A DNA stretch of 11,662 bases. Source: an uncultured Caulobacteraceae bacterium. GTDB taxonomy: Bacteria > Pseudomonadota > Alphaproteobacteria > Caulobacterales > Caulobacteraceae. Made by a program: the position numbers and the translations under genes. Shown piece after piece: positions 1 through 5,725 of the stretch. The stretch covers positions 1-11,662 of the forward strand of contig CALEOQ010000327.1 of the NCBI GenBank assembly GCA_937910255.1, in the 5' to 3' direction. Below the pieces are notes generated by a model. The model did no database searches, was not told the DNA's origin, and was given only the letters and a program-made list of their open reading frames with translations. Every line of letters begins with the position of its first letter. Position 1 is the stretch's first letter.

Positions 1-34
1 GGCAGTTGGTATTATAGTGATTGATGCAGCGACG

Positions 35-80
35 GACACGGCGACCTACACGCTCTCCAGACGCGCCGCTCTGCCGATCT
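35..80 (+). other. Degraded Illumina P5 adapter sequence (assembly artefact)
   Basis: Read on the plus strand, bases 46-80 align without gaps to the 35 nt at the 3' end of the Illumina universal (P5) adapter with 28 of 35 identities, including CGCTCTGCCGATCT against CGCTCTTCCGATCT at the end. Bases 35-45 match the preceding adapter block GATACGGCGAC at 10 of 11, after a deletion of about 9 nt. I compared these by eye against the adapter as I know it. The mismatches suit low-quality read tails built into a contig end. Genomic sequence most likely starts at base 81. Bases 1-34 are AT-richer and unassigned, and may also be non-genomic. Confidence 0.85.
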
Positions 81-312
81 GAACCCCGAATACGCGAACG
101 GCCCGGAGGCCGGCGCACACCAGCCACACGTCGGGCGACGCCGCAAGCAGGGCCGCCACGTCATGGACGCAAGGGATGCCGGCGACCTCGCGGCCGGGCC
201 GCACCAGCACGGCGCAGATGGCGTCCGCCTCGCCCAGGCGCCCGGCCGTGGCGATGATTTCGTGCCCGATCGCGCCGAAGCCGATCAATCCGATGCGTTT
301 GTCACTCGCCAT
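46..312 (-). CDS. Aspartate-dehydrogenase-like NAD(P)-dependent oxidoreductase, N-terminal part (cut at contig end)
   Basis: Only the N-terminal Rossmann half is present. It starts MASDKRIGLIGFGAIGHEI, with a glycine-rich GFGAIG nucleotide-binding loop at residues 10-15, and continues to a PDVWLVCAG segment that resembles the end of the NAD-binding core of the L-aspartate dehydrogenase (NadX) family. That family is about 265 residues and makes iminoaspartate/oxaloacetate plus ammonia from aspartate. The ATG at 310-312 is chosen because a GGAG lies 7 nt upstream of it; a TTG two codons earlier would sit almost on the ribosome site. The stop codon at 46-48 lies inside adapter-derived sequence, so the last 11 or so codons are not real and the gene is truncated by the assembly rather than mutated. 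It is divergent from the acetaldehyde dehydrogenase gene across a short shared promoter region. Substrate is uncertain: relatives beside catabolic genes may act on other amino or imino acids. Confidence 0.65.
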   Translation of the reverse strand: MASDKRIGLIGFGAIGHEIIATAGRLGEADAICAVLVRPGREVAGIPCVHDVAALLAASPDVWLVCAGLRAVRVFGVQIGRAARLESV

Positions 313-340
313 TCCCAAACTCCGCTGCGCGCCCTTGACT

Positions 341-346
341 TATAAT
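341..346 (+). promoter_or_regulatory. Candidate -10 box of the mhpF-mhpE promoter
   Basis: A perfect TATAAT lies 69 nt upstream of the GTG start of the acetaldehyde dehydrogenase gene, in an AT-rich island within GC-rich DNA. No convincing -35 box sits 16-18 nt upstream, so the promoter could depend on an activator. A palindromic operator candidate follows directly at 348-358, where it would cover the transcription start. Confidence 0.4.
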
Positions 347-347
347 A

Positions 348-358
348 TTGTATGACAA
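348..358. promoter_or_regulatory. Putative GntR-family operator, site 1
   Basis: TTGTATGACAA is an inverted repeat (TTGT, 3-nt spacer, ACAA) between the divergent aspartate-dehydrogenase-like and mhpF genes. Its ten-base core TGTATGACAA recurs exactly, on the opposite strand, at 8368-8377. A shortened palindromic form, TGTATACAA, occurs at 4724-4732 beside the GntR regulator gene. Position just after a TATAAT suggests repression by occlusion. Binding by the local regulator is inferred. Confidence 0.55.
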
Positions 359-414
359 GATTGCCACCCGATTAGAGGGCGCTTCGGGCGCCTGCGAACC
401 TGAGGAGCAGCGCC

Positions 415-1368
415 GTGGAGTCCCCATCCTCGCCGGTCAAGGTGGCCATCATCGGCTCGGGCAACATCGGGTCGGACCTGATGATCAAGATCATGCGCCT
501 GTCCAAGACCCTGGCCGTGGGCGCCATGGTCGGCGTCGATCCGGCGTCCGACGGCCTGCAGCGGGCCCAGCGGATGGGCGTGCCCACCACCGCCGGCGGC
601 ATCGATGGCCTGGTGGCCATGCCGGAGTTCGGCGACATCCAGATCGTCTTCGACGCCACCTCGGCCGGCGCCCACCAGCGGCATGACGAGGTGCTGCGCG
701 CCCATGGCAAGACGGTGATCGACCTGACGCCGGCGGCCATCGGTCCCTATGTGATCCCGCCGGTGAACGGCGAGGCCAATCTCGACCAGCCGAACCTCAA
801 CATGGTGACCTGCGGCGGCCAGGCCACCATTCCCATCGTGGCGGCGGTCAACCGTGTCTCACCGGTGATCTATGGCGAGATCGTCGCCTCCATCGCCTCC
901 AAATCGGCCGGCCCCGGCACGCGGGCCAATATCGACGAGTTCACCGAGACCACCTCGCGGGCCATCGAGCAGGTGGGCGGCGCGCGGCGGGGCAAGGCGA
1001 TCATCGTGCTCAACCCGGCCGAACCGCCGTTGATCATGCGCGACACGGTCTATTGCCTCTGCGAGGGCGGCGATCCGGCCGCCATCGAGGCCTCCATCCT
1101 GGAGATGGTCGCCGAGGTGCAGACCTATGTGCCCGGCTATCGCCTGAAGCAGGCGGTGCAGTTCGAGCCCATCACCGACAACGCCCGCCTGCTGATCCCG
1201 GAAATGGACGAGGCCTTCACCGGCCTCAAGGTCAGCGTCTTCCTCGAGGTGGAGGGCGCGGCCCACTACCTGCCGGCCTATGCGGGCAATCTGGACATCA
1301 TGACCTCGGCGGCCCTGCGCACCGCCGAGCGCATCGTTGAACGCCGCGGCGCAGGAGTTTCCGCATGA
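415..1368 (+). CDS. mhpF: Acetaldehyde dehydrogenase (acetylating), MhpF/DmpF/BphJ family
   Basis: This enzyme oxidises acetaldehyde with NAD+ and CoA to acetyl-CoA (EC 1.2.1.10), the last step of meta-cleavage pathways. The 317-residue length is normal for the family (about 300-320). Near the N-terminus KVAIIGSGNIGSDLMIKI holds the Rossmann loop GSGNIG (14-19). NMVTCGGQATIP carries the expected catalytic cysteine, Cys133, equivalent to Cys132 of DmpF. The start is GTG at 415 with GAGGAG about 7 nt upstream. The stop codon overlaps the aldolase start by 4 bp (ATGA), which fits the known 1:1 complex in which the aldolase passes acetaldehyde through a tunnel to this protein. Transcription probably starts near 350, under operator site 1. 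Confidence 0.95.
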   Translation: MESPSSPVKVAIIGSGNIGSDLMIKIMRLSKTLAVGAMVGVDPASDGLQRAQRMGVPTTAGGIDGLVAMPEFGDIQIVFDATSAGAHQRHDEVLRAHGKTVIDLTPAAIGPYVIPPVNGEANLDQPNLNMVTCGGQATIPIVAAVNRVSPVIYGEIVASIASKSAGPGTRANIDEFTETTSRAIEQVGGARRGKAIIVLNPAEPPLIMRDTVYCLCEGGDPAAIEASILEMVAEVQTYVPGYRLKQAVQFEPITDNARLLIPEMDEAFTGLKVSVFLEVEGAAHYLPAYAGNLDIMTSAALRTAERIVERRGAGVSA

Positions 1369-2396
1369 TCGCCCCCGCCCCCGCCCGCAAACTCTACATC
1401 CAGGACGTCACCCTGCGCGACGGCATGCACGCCATCCGCCACCAGTATGGACTGGACCAGGTCCGGGCCATCGCCCGCGCCCTAGACGAGGCCCGTGTGG
1501 ACGCCATCGAGGTTTCCCACGGGGACGGCCTTTCGGGCTCGTCCTTCAACTACGGCTTTGGCGCCTGCACCGACTGGGCCTGGATCGAGGCCGTCGGCGA
1601 GGTGCTGGAGCACGCCGTCCTGACCACCCTGCTCCTGCCCGGCATTGGCACGGTGCATGACCTGAAGCGCGCCTATGAGCTGGGGGTCCGCTCGGTGCGG
1701 GTGGCCACCCACTGCACCGAGGCCGACGTCTCGCGCCAGCATATCGAGGCTGCCCGCAGCCTCGGCATGGATGTCTCCGGCTTCCTGATGATGAGCCATA
1801 TGAGCGCGCCCGACGCCTTGGCGCAGCAGGCCCTGCTGATGGAGAGCTACGGCGCTCACTGCGTCTATGTCACCGATTCCGGCGGGGCCCTGACCATGGA
1901 GGGCGTGGCCGAGCGGCTGCAGGCCTATGACGCGGTGCTGCGCCCTGAGACCGAGCGGGGCATCCACGCCCACCACAATCTGTCGCTAGGCGTCGCCAAC
2001 TCCATCGCTGCAGTCCAGAACGGGGCCATCAGGGTGGACGCTTCGCTCGCGGGCATGGGAGCCGGCGCCGGCAATGCGCCGCTGGAGGGCTTTATCGCCG
2101 CGGCCGATGTCTATGGCTGGGACCATGGCTGCGACCTCTTCAAGCTGATGGACGCGGCCGAAGATCTGGTGCGCCCGATCCAGGACCGCCCAGTCCGGGT
2201 GGACCGCGAGACGCTCAGCCTGGGCTATGCCGGGGTCTATTCCAGCTTCCTGCGCCATGCCGAAAAGGCCGCCGAGACCTATCGCCTCGACACCCGCGCC
2301 ATCCTCATCGAACTCGGCCGCCGCCGCATGGTGGGCGGCCAGGAGGACATGATCGTCGACGTCGCCCTAGACATGGTCCGTGCCCGGGAGGCGTGA
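1365..2396 (+). CDS. mhpE: 4-hydroxy-2-oxovalerate aldolase, MhpE/DmpG/BphI family
   Basis: It splits 4-hydroxy-2-oxopentanoate into pyruvate and acetaldehyde (EC 4.1.3.39) using a divalent metal. The protein (343 aa, normal length) is a TIM-barrel HMGL-like aldolase. DVTLRDGMHAI gives Arg18, Asp19 and His22, one position later than the catalytic Arg17, Asp18 and His21 of DmpG. GIHAHHNLSLGVAN gives the metal ligands His201 and His203, and a glycine-rich segment (GMGAGAGNAPLE) follows. The C-terminal region (about 280-343) is the communication domain that contacts the dehydrogenase. The gene is translationally coupled to mhpF by the ATGA overlap. The hydratase that normally makes the substrate is not in the window. 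Confidence 0.95.
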   Translation: MIAPAPARKLYIQDVTLRDGMHAIRHQYGLDQVRAIARALDEARVDAIEVSHGDGLSGSSFNYGFGACTDWAWIEAVGEVLEHAVLTTLLLPGIGTVHDLKRAYELGVRSVRVATHCTEADVSRQHIEAARSLGMDVSGFLMMSHMSAPDALAQQALLMESYGAHCVYVTDSGGALTMEGVAERLQAYDAVLRPETERGIHAHHNLSLGVANSIAAVQNGAIRVDASLAGMGAGAGNAPLEGFIAAADVYGWDHGCDLFKLMDAAEDLVRPIQDRPVRVDRETLSLGYAGVYSSFLRHAEKAAETYRLDTRAILIELGRRRMVGGQEDMIVDVALDMVRAREA

Positions 2397-2414
2397 GGCC
2401 TGTCATGATGACGT

Positions 2415-2431
2415 CTACCGTTCGCCGGTAG
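2415..2431. other. Small perfect hairpin after mhpE
   Basis: CTACCG-TTCGC-CGGTAG forms a 6-bp stem with a 5-nt loop, 18 nt after the mhpE stop and 9 nt before the methyltransferase start. No run of T follows, so it is a weak terminator candidate. It might instead limit translation of the next gene or protect the 3' end of the mhpFE message. Confidence 0.3.
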
Positions 2432-2440
2432 GCTGGAGCC

Positions 2441-3040
2441 ATGAGCAGCGCGCACGATGTCATAGACCTCTACCAGCGCCACGCTGCGGCCTGGGTTCGC
2501 AACCGCGGCGATCGGCTGACCGAAGGCGTCTGGCTCGATCGGTTTCTGGCCTTGTCGCCAAAGGGGCGCCGCGTGCTCGATCTCGGCTGCGGGTCCGGAA
2601 GCCCGATCGCGCGCTACCTGATCGGCCAAGGTTGCGCAGTGACCGGCGTCGACGGGTCGGCGGAGCTGATCGCGGTCTGTGAAGCGGCCTTTCCCGCGCA
2701 CACTTGGCGCGTCGGGGACATGCGCCTCGCTGAGCTTGATCAGACGTTCGACGGCGTCCTCGCCTGGGACAGCCTGTTCCACCTGGATCATGACGATCAG
2801 CGGCGCATGTTCGACGTGTTCCGGAGCCATTGCGGACCCAACGCCGCTCTGATGTTCAACAGCGGTCCGGCCCATGGCGAGGCGGTCGGCGCCTTCGAGG
2901 GCGAGGCCCTCTATCACGCCAGCCTCGCGCCCTCCGAATACAGGTCCCTCCTGGCGGAGCGCGGCTTCGAGGTGGTCCAATTTACGCCGGAGGACCCGAC
3001 GTGCGGGGGACGATCCGTCTGGCTGGCCAGGCTGCTTTGA
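2441..3040 (+). CDS. Class I SAM-dependent methyltransferase (small, substrate unknown)
   Basis: A 199-residue Rossmann methyltransferase. Motif I is VLDLGCGSG (45-53), the acidic residue at the end of strand 2 is Asp71 in VTGVDGS, and the motif II/III region is VGDMRLAELDQTFDGVLAWDSLFHLD (91-116). This pattern matches the Methyltransf_25/11 type of small-molecule methyltransferase. The substrate cannot be read from the sequence. The ATG at 2441 has only a closely spaced GGAG (2435-2438, 2 nt away), so initiation may be weak; no better in-frame start was found. It follows mhpE by 44 bp on the same strand but has no known role in that pathway. It converges on the sulfotransferase-like gene, with only 30 bp between their stops. 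Confidence 0.85.
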   Translation: MSSAHDVIDLYQRHAAAWVRNRGDRLTEGVWLDRFLALSPKGRRVLDLGCGSGSPIARYLIGQGCAVTGVDGSAELIAVCEAAFPAHTWRVGDMRLAELDQTFDGVLAWDSLFHLDHDDQRRMFDVFRSHCGPNAALMFNSGPAHGEAVGAFEGEALYHASLAPSEYRSLLAERGFEVVQFTPEDPTCGGRSVWLARLL

Positions 3041-3070
3041 TGCGGGCCAGTCTGAGCGCCTAATTGCGAC

Positions 3071-3598
3071 CTAGCTGGACACGCCTTGATTCAGAGCCGG
3101 GAAAGCCACGTCTGGAGACGGAACGCCGAGAAATGGGCAGAGCCGGTCCCAGCCCTGCCCGCCGGCCACATCCAGTTCCAGCAGATCAGTTGGCCGTTGC
3201 GCGAAGTAGCGACGAACTTCGCTGTGATGGCGGAAGAATGACTCGGCCAGCGTCTGCCGGTCGAAGCCAACGGTCTCGTAAATGGCCATCCGCCGGGCAA
3301 TGCGGTCGTGTTGCCCCGGGATAGGGCGAGGACTGTGAAGGTGGGACCGCTCCATTGACGCGAGCCAACTCTCGACTGTTCGCGTGGTCAGTACGAACTT
3401 CGAGCCTGGAAAAATGTAATCCAGATATTTGAAATGGAGCACCACCGTGTTGCCGGACCCGCCTTGCAGATCGCGAAGCGCTTCAAACGTCGGGTCCTGT
3501 TGAACCGGGTCATATCCCAGTAGCTCGAGACTGGCGCAGAAGGACGTATTCCCAGTTCTCGCCAACCCCACACCCCAGCAGTGTTGCTGTTGGCTCAT
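3071..3598 (-). CDS. Sulfotransferase-like protein (short, atypical codon use)
   Basis: The protein (175 aa) resembles the Sulfotransfer_4 family of PAPS-dependent sulfotransferases. The N-terminal GVGLARTGNTSF (residues 9-20) is the 5'-phosphosulfate loop. FPGSKFVLTTRTVESWLASM (63-82) supplies the usual Arg...Ser pair (Arg73, Ser81) that holds the 3'-phosphate. The C-terminal LLELDVAGGQGWDRLCPFLGVPSPD also matches the family's end. It is shorter than the usual 200-plus residues, mainly between the loop and the 3' motif, so activity is uncertain. Codons are strikingly unlike the neighbours: many end in A or T (CAA, ACT, GGA, TAT, TTT, CCA, GTA, AAT), which suggests recent transfer. The ribosome site upstream of the ATG at 3598 is weak. 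Confidence 0.7.
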   Translation of the reverse strand: MSQQQHCWGVGLARTGNTSFCASLELLGYDPVQQDPTFEALRDLQGGSGNTVVLHFKYLDYIFPGSKFVLTTRTVESWLASMERSHLHSPRPIPGQHDRIARRMAIYETVGFDRQTLAESFFRHHSEVRRYFAQRPTDLLELDVAGGQGWDRLCPFLGVPSPDVAFPALNQGVSS

Positions 3599-3652
3599 CT
3601 CAGATTCCCACTGGAAGCTCTTCGCGCTGAGCGCCCAATGGCGCTCCCTGAC

Positions 3653-3865
3653 TCACAGGCTCCCGTATGCCTCGTGGTCGGCGTCGGCATGCCACTCGCT
3701 GAAGGTCGCAAAGGGATCCGGCGCAGTGTAGCCCCGCTTGGACACCACCACGCGGTCGTCCTCGAGCCGATAGATGAGGCGATCACCGGGCTTCAGATCA
3801 AGGGCCGCACGAACGGCCCGGGGAATGGTCGTCTGCCCCGCGGGGGTGAGCTTGCTGGTGATCAT
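3653..3865 (-). CDS. AbrB/MazE/SpoVT-type, PrlF-like antitoxin-like DNA-binding protein (no toxin nearby)
   Basis: From the ATG at 3865 the product is 70 residues: MITSKLTPAGQTTIPRAVRAALDLKPGDRL is the swapped-hairpin AbrB fold. The acidic tail DPFATFSEWHADADHEAYGSL resembles PrlF-family antitoxins, where this part binds a ribonuclease toxin. An in-frame TTG at 3910 would add 15 residues before the conserved MITSKL start and is less likely. Antitoxins of this type normally sit directly upstream of a YhaV or PIN-type toxin gene. Here the next gene downstream is the sulfotransferase-like one and there is no toxin on either side, so this is an orphan antitoxin or a simple regulator. Confidence 0.8.
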   Translation of the reverse strand: MITSKLTPAGQTTIPRAVRAALDLKPGDRLIYRLEDDRVVVSKRGYTAPDPFATFSEWHADADHEAYGSL

Positions 3866-3944
3866 TGTGAGCGCCTGCCAGTCTTGCAGAACTGCAGTGA
3901 CATCGGACAAGTTTCAAGACCCCCTGTCCAGCCATCCCCGCCCC

Positions 3945-4637
3945 CTAAACCCGCGGCGGGTCAGCTTCGAAGTGGGCCAGGAGGGCGTCGATAAAGGCTT
4001 CGACGGCGGCCTCGGCGGCGTCGGGGTCGCGCTGCTCAAGGGCCTGCAGAATGCGACCGTCGCAGAGCAGCGTCAGCTCACGGTTGGCGGCGGTTTCGTG
4101 CAGGCGCCCACGCATGGTCTGGAAGACGTCGTCCACCATGGTCGCGCAACGCCGCAGCAGCGCGTTGCGGCAGGCCTCGCGCAGGGCGCTGCGGAACTCG
4201 GTGTTGCGCTCCACGAAGACCCGGGCGCGGCCGGCCTCGTGCGCGGCCCGCTGACGCTCCAGGGTTTTGCGCAGGGCGGCGATCTCGGCCTCGGTGGCTT
4301 CCAGGGCCGCATGGCGGGCGATGCGGGCGTCCAGCAGGCGGCGGACCTCCAGCCGGTCGACCACATCCTTCTGGGTGTCGACCGGGACCAGATAGCCCCG
4401 TTCCTGCGGGGTCAGCAGGCCCTCACGGGCCAGTTGCAGCAGCACCTCGCGCACCGGCGTGCGGGAGACGCCATAGGCCTTGGCCAGTTGCAGCTCCACC
4501 AGCCGCGCGCCCGGCTCCAGCAGGCCCGACTGCAGCTCTTCGCGCATGCGCCGATAGACCTGGTCGCGCAGGCGCTCGGTCGGGGCGACGGCTCGCGAAC
4601 TTCCCGGCAAGGCGCTGGATTCCCTTAAGTGACGCAA
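3945..4637 (-). CDS. GntR-family (FadR/FCD subfamily) transcriptional regulator
   Basis: A 230-residue regulator with an N-terminal winged helix-turn-helix (about 20-87; YGVSRTPVREVLLQLAREGLL is the typical second and recognition helix) and an all-helical FCD effector domain (about 92-220). By alignment from memory, the usual FCD metal ligands (Asp, His, His, His) are replaced by Asn145, Arg149, Asp193 and Phe215, so metal-assisted ligand binding looks lost. The start is taken as TTG at 4637: an in-frame TAG lies eight codons upstream and GAGGGA precedes the TTG by about 10 nt. It is divergent from the TauD-like gene; operator site 2 lies between them. Most such proteins repress catabolic genes until an acid ligand binds, and I infer that it controls this cluster and itself. 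Confidence 0.9.
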   Translation of the reverse strand: MRHLRESSALPGSSRAVAPTERLRDQVYRRMREELQSGLLEPGARLVELQLAKAYGVSRTPVREVLLQLAREGLLTPQERGYLVPVDTQKDVVDRLEVRRLLDARIARHAALEATEAEIAALRKTLERQRAAHEAGRARVFVERNTEFRSALREACRNALLRRCATMVDDVFQTMRGRLHETAANRELTLLCDGRILQALEQRDPDAAEAAVEAFIDALLAHFEADPPRV

Positions 4638-4682
4638 GATCAGTCCGTCCCTCGACTAGGCCATAGATGCGCCCACCGCAAC

Positions 4683-4703
4683 GGCGCCCCCTCAACGGGC
4701 GCC
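4683..4703. repeat. Perfect inverted repeat in the gntR/tauD intergenic region
   Basis: GGCGCCC and GGGCGCC form a perfect 7-bp stem around a 7-nt loop (CCTCAAC). It lies in the leader of the gntR transcript if that starts near operator site 2, and upstream of the tauD-side promoter. It could be a second protein-binding site or an RNA hairpin; no T-run follows on either strand. Confidence 0.35.
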
Positions 4704-4731
4704 TGACAAGGAATACGGGATACTGTATACA
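4703..4731 (+). promoter_or_regulatory. Candidate promoter of the TauD-like gene
   Basis: CTGACA (4703-4708) and TATACA (4726-4731) resemble -35 and -10 boxes with a 17-nt spacer. The -10 box lies inside operator site 2, an arrangement expected for direct repression. The implied leader is about 70 nt. Confidence 0.4.
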
Positions 4732-4732
4732 A
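4724..4732. promoter_or_regulatory. Putative GntR-family operator, site 2
   Basis: TGTATACA is a perfect 8-bp palindrome, extended to TGTATACAA, and resembles sites 1 and 3 (TGTATGACAA) with one base fewer in the centre. It sits between gntR and the divergent TauD-like gene, the usual place for an autoregulatory operator of this family. It overlaps the candidate -10 box of the TauD-like gene. Confidence 0.55.
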
Positions 4733-4808
4733 TGATCTTGAAGCCGAGGCGCGCCTCCTTCCAGATGGCGCAGCGCTCGCGCACCTTGTTTCGATCAATG
4801 GGATTTCA

Positions 4809-5624
4809 ATGTCGTACAGGACCCTCCAGGCCCAGCCGCTTACCCCCACCATCGGCGCCGAGCTTTCCGGCGTCGACCTGACCCAGCCCCTGAGCGACGA
4901 ACAGGTCGCGGACATTCGTCAGGCCCTCCACGATCACGGCGTGATCTTCTTCCGGGACCAGCCCCTGGATCCTGAGTCGCTCAAGAGGGTCGGCCAGTAT
5001 TTCGGCGAGCTGCAGATCCATGCCCTGAAGGGCCTGCCCGAGCACCCGGAGGTGCGCAAGCTGCACGCCGACGCCACCTCCAAGCATGTGGCCGGCGAGG
5101 AGTGGCACACCGACATGTCGTGCCTGCCCGTCCCGCCCATGGGCAGCGTGCTCTATCTGCACACCCTGCCGCCGATGGGCGGCGATACGGCCTTTTCCAG
5201 CATGTATGCGGCCTATGACGCCCTGTCGGCGCCGATGAAGGCCTATCTGGAGCAGCTGACCGCCACCCATGACGGCAAGCTGGCCTTCGGTCGCTTCGAT
5301 CCCGACGGCAAGTATCCGGTCGCCGTCCATCCGGTGATCCGCACCCACCCGGCCACGGGGCGCAAGCTGCTGTTCGTCAACCGCGGCTTCACCAGCCACA
5401 TCAACGACGTGCCGCAGGACGAGAGTGAGGCCCTGCTGCAGTACCTCTTCAAGCATGCGGAGAACGCCTACTTCCAGGTGCGCTTCCGCTGGACGCCCCA
5501 TGCGGTGGCCTTCTGGGACAATCGCTGCACCCAGCACCTGGCGATCTGGGACTATTTCCCGCACGAGCGCTCGGGCTTCCGGGTGCAGATCGAGGGGAAT
5601 GCGGCCGACTACGCCGCGGCCTGA
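4809..5624 (+). CDS. TauD/TfdA-family Fe(II)/2-oxoglutarate-dependent dioxygenase
   Basis: A 271-residue cupin-fold dioxygenase of normal length (TauD is 283). It uses 2-oxoglutarate and O2, giving succinate and CO2, to hydroxylate a substrate. The iron triad is visible: His100 and Asp102 in EWHTDMS, and His243 in WDNRCTQHLAIWDYF. Arg254 in HERSGFRV is placed like the 2-oxoglutarate-binding Arg266 of TauD, and Thr127 in GGDTAF like its Thr126. TauD-family members remove sulfite, cleave aryloxy ethers or hydroxylate amines, and the substrate here cannot be told. A sulfonate is not suggested, as no sulfur genes are adjacent. The ATG at 4809 has a weak GGGA 5 nt upstream. It is a single-gene unit that ends at the strong terminator at 5651. 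Confidence 0.9.
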   Translation: MSYRTLQAQPLTPTIGAELSGVDLTQPLSDEQVADIRQALHDHGVIFFRDQPLDPESLKRVGQYFGELQIHALKGLPEHPEVRKLHADATSKHVAGEEWHTDMSCLPVPPMGSVLYLHTLPPMGGDTAFSSMYAAYDALSAPMKAYLEQLTATHDGKLAFGRFDPDGKYPVAVHPVIRTHPATGRKLLFVNRGFTSHINDVPQDESEALLQYLFKHAENAYFQVRFRWTPHAVAFWDNRCTQHLAIWDYFPHERSGFRVQIEGNAADYAAA

Positions 5625-5650
5625 TCGCCGCCGTCACGGCTGGAACGACA

Positions 5651-5693
5651 AAGGGCCCGCGCCAGGGGATGGCGCGGGCCCTTCCTTTTCTTT
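5651..5693. terminator. Strong rho-independent terminator between tauD-like and MFS genes
   Basis: AAGGGCCCGCGCC (5651-5663) and GGCGCGGGCCCTT (5671-5683) form a perfect 13-bp stem around a 7-nt loop, followed by CCTTTTCTTT on the plus strand. It terminates the TauD-like transcript. The stem starts with AA and is preceded by ACAA, so on the minus strand it is followed by a shorter T-rich stretch and may also stop the opposing MFS transcript, whose gene ends at 5726. Confidence 0.85.
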
Positions 5694-5725
5694 GCGACGA
5701 CCGGGGAGAGCCGCGCAAGGAAAGC

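Noticed and set aside
46..48. Premature stop in the oxidoreductase, as a true pseudogene
   Set aside because: The stop lies in adapter-derived bases, so it is an assembly artefact and says nothing about whether the gene is intact.
21..257. 78-codon plus-strand frame at the left edge
   Set aside because: It runs through adapter-like sequence and antisense to the oxidoreductase; arginine/proline-rich product typical of a shadow frame.
2415..2431. Hairpin as a rho-independent terminator of mhpFE
   Set aside because: No T-run follows on either strand; retained only as an unexplained hairpin.
2279..2980. 233-codon minus-strand frame across the end of mhpE and the methyltransferase
   Set aside because: It crosses two well-supported plus-strand genes and has no family signature.
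3595..3786. 63-codon minus-strand frame as a possible toxin partner of the antitoxin
   Set aside because: It overlaps the antitoxin gene in another frame, is Ser/Arg/Thr-rich, and shows no toxin motif.
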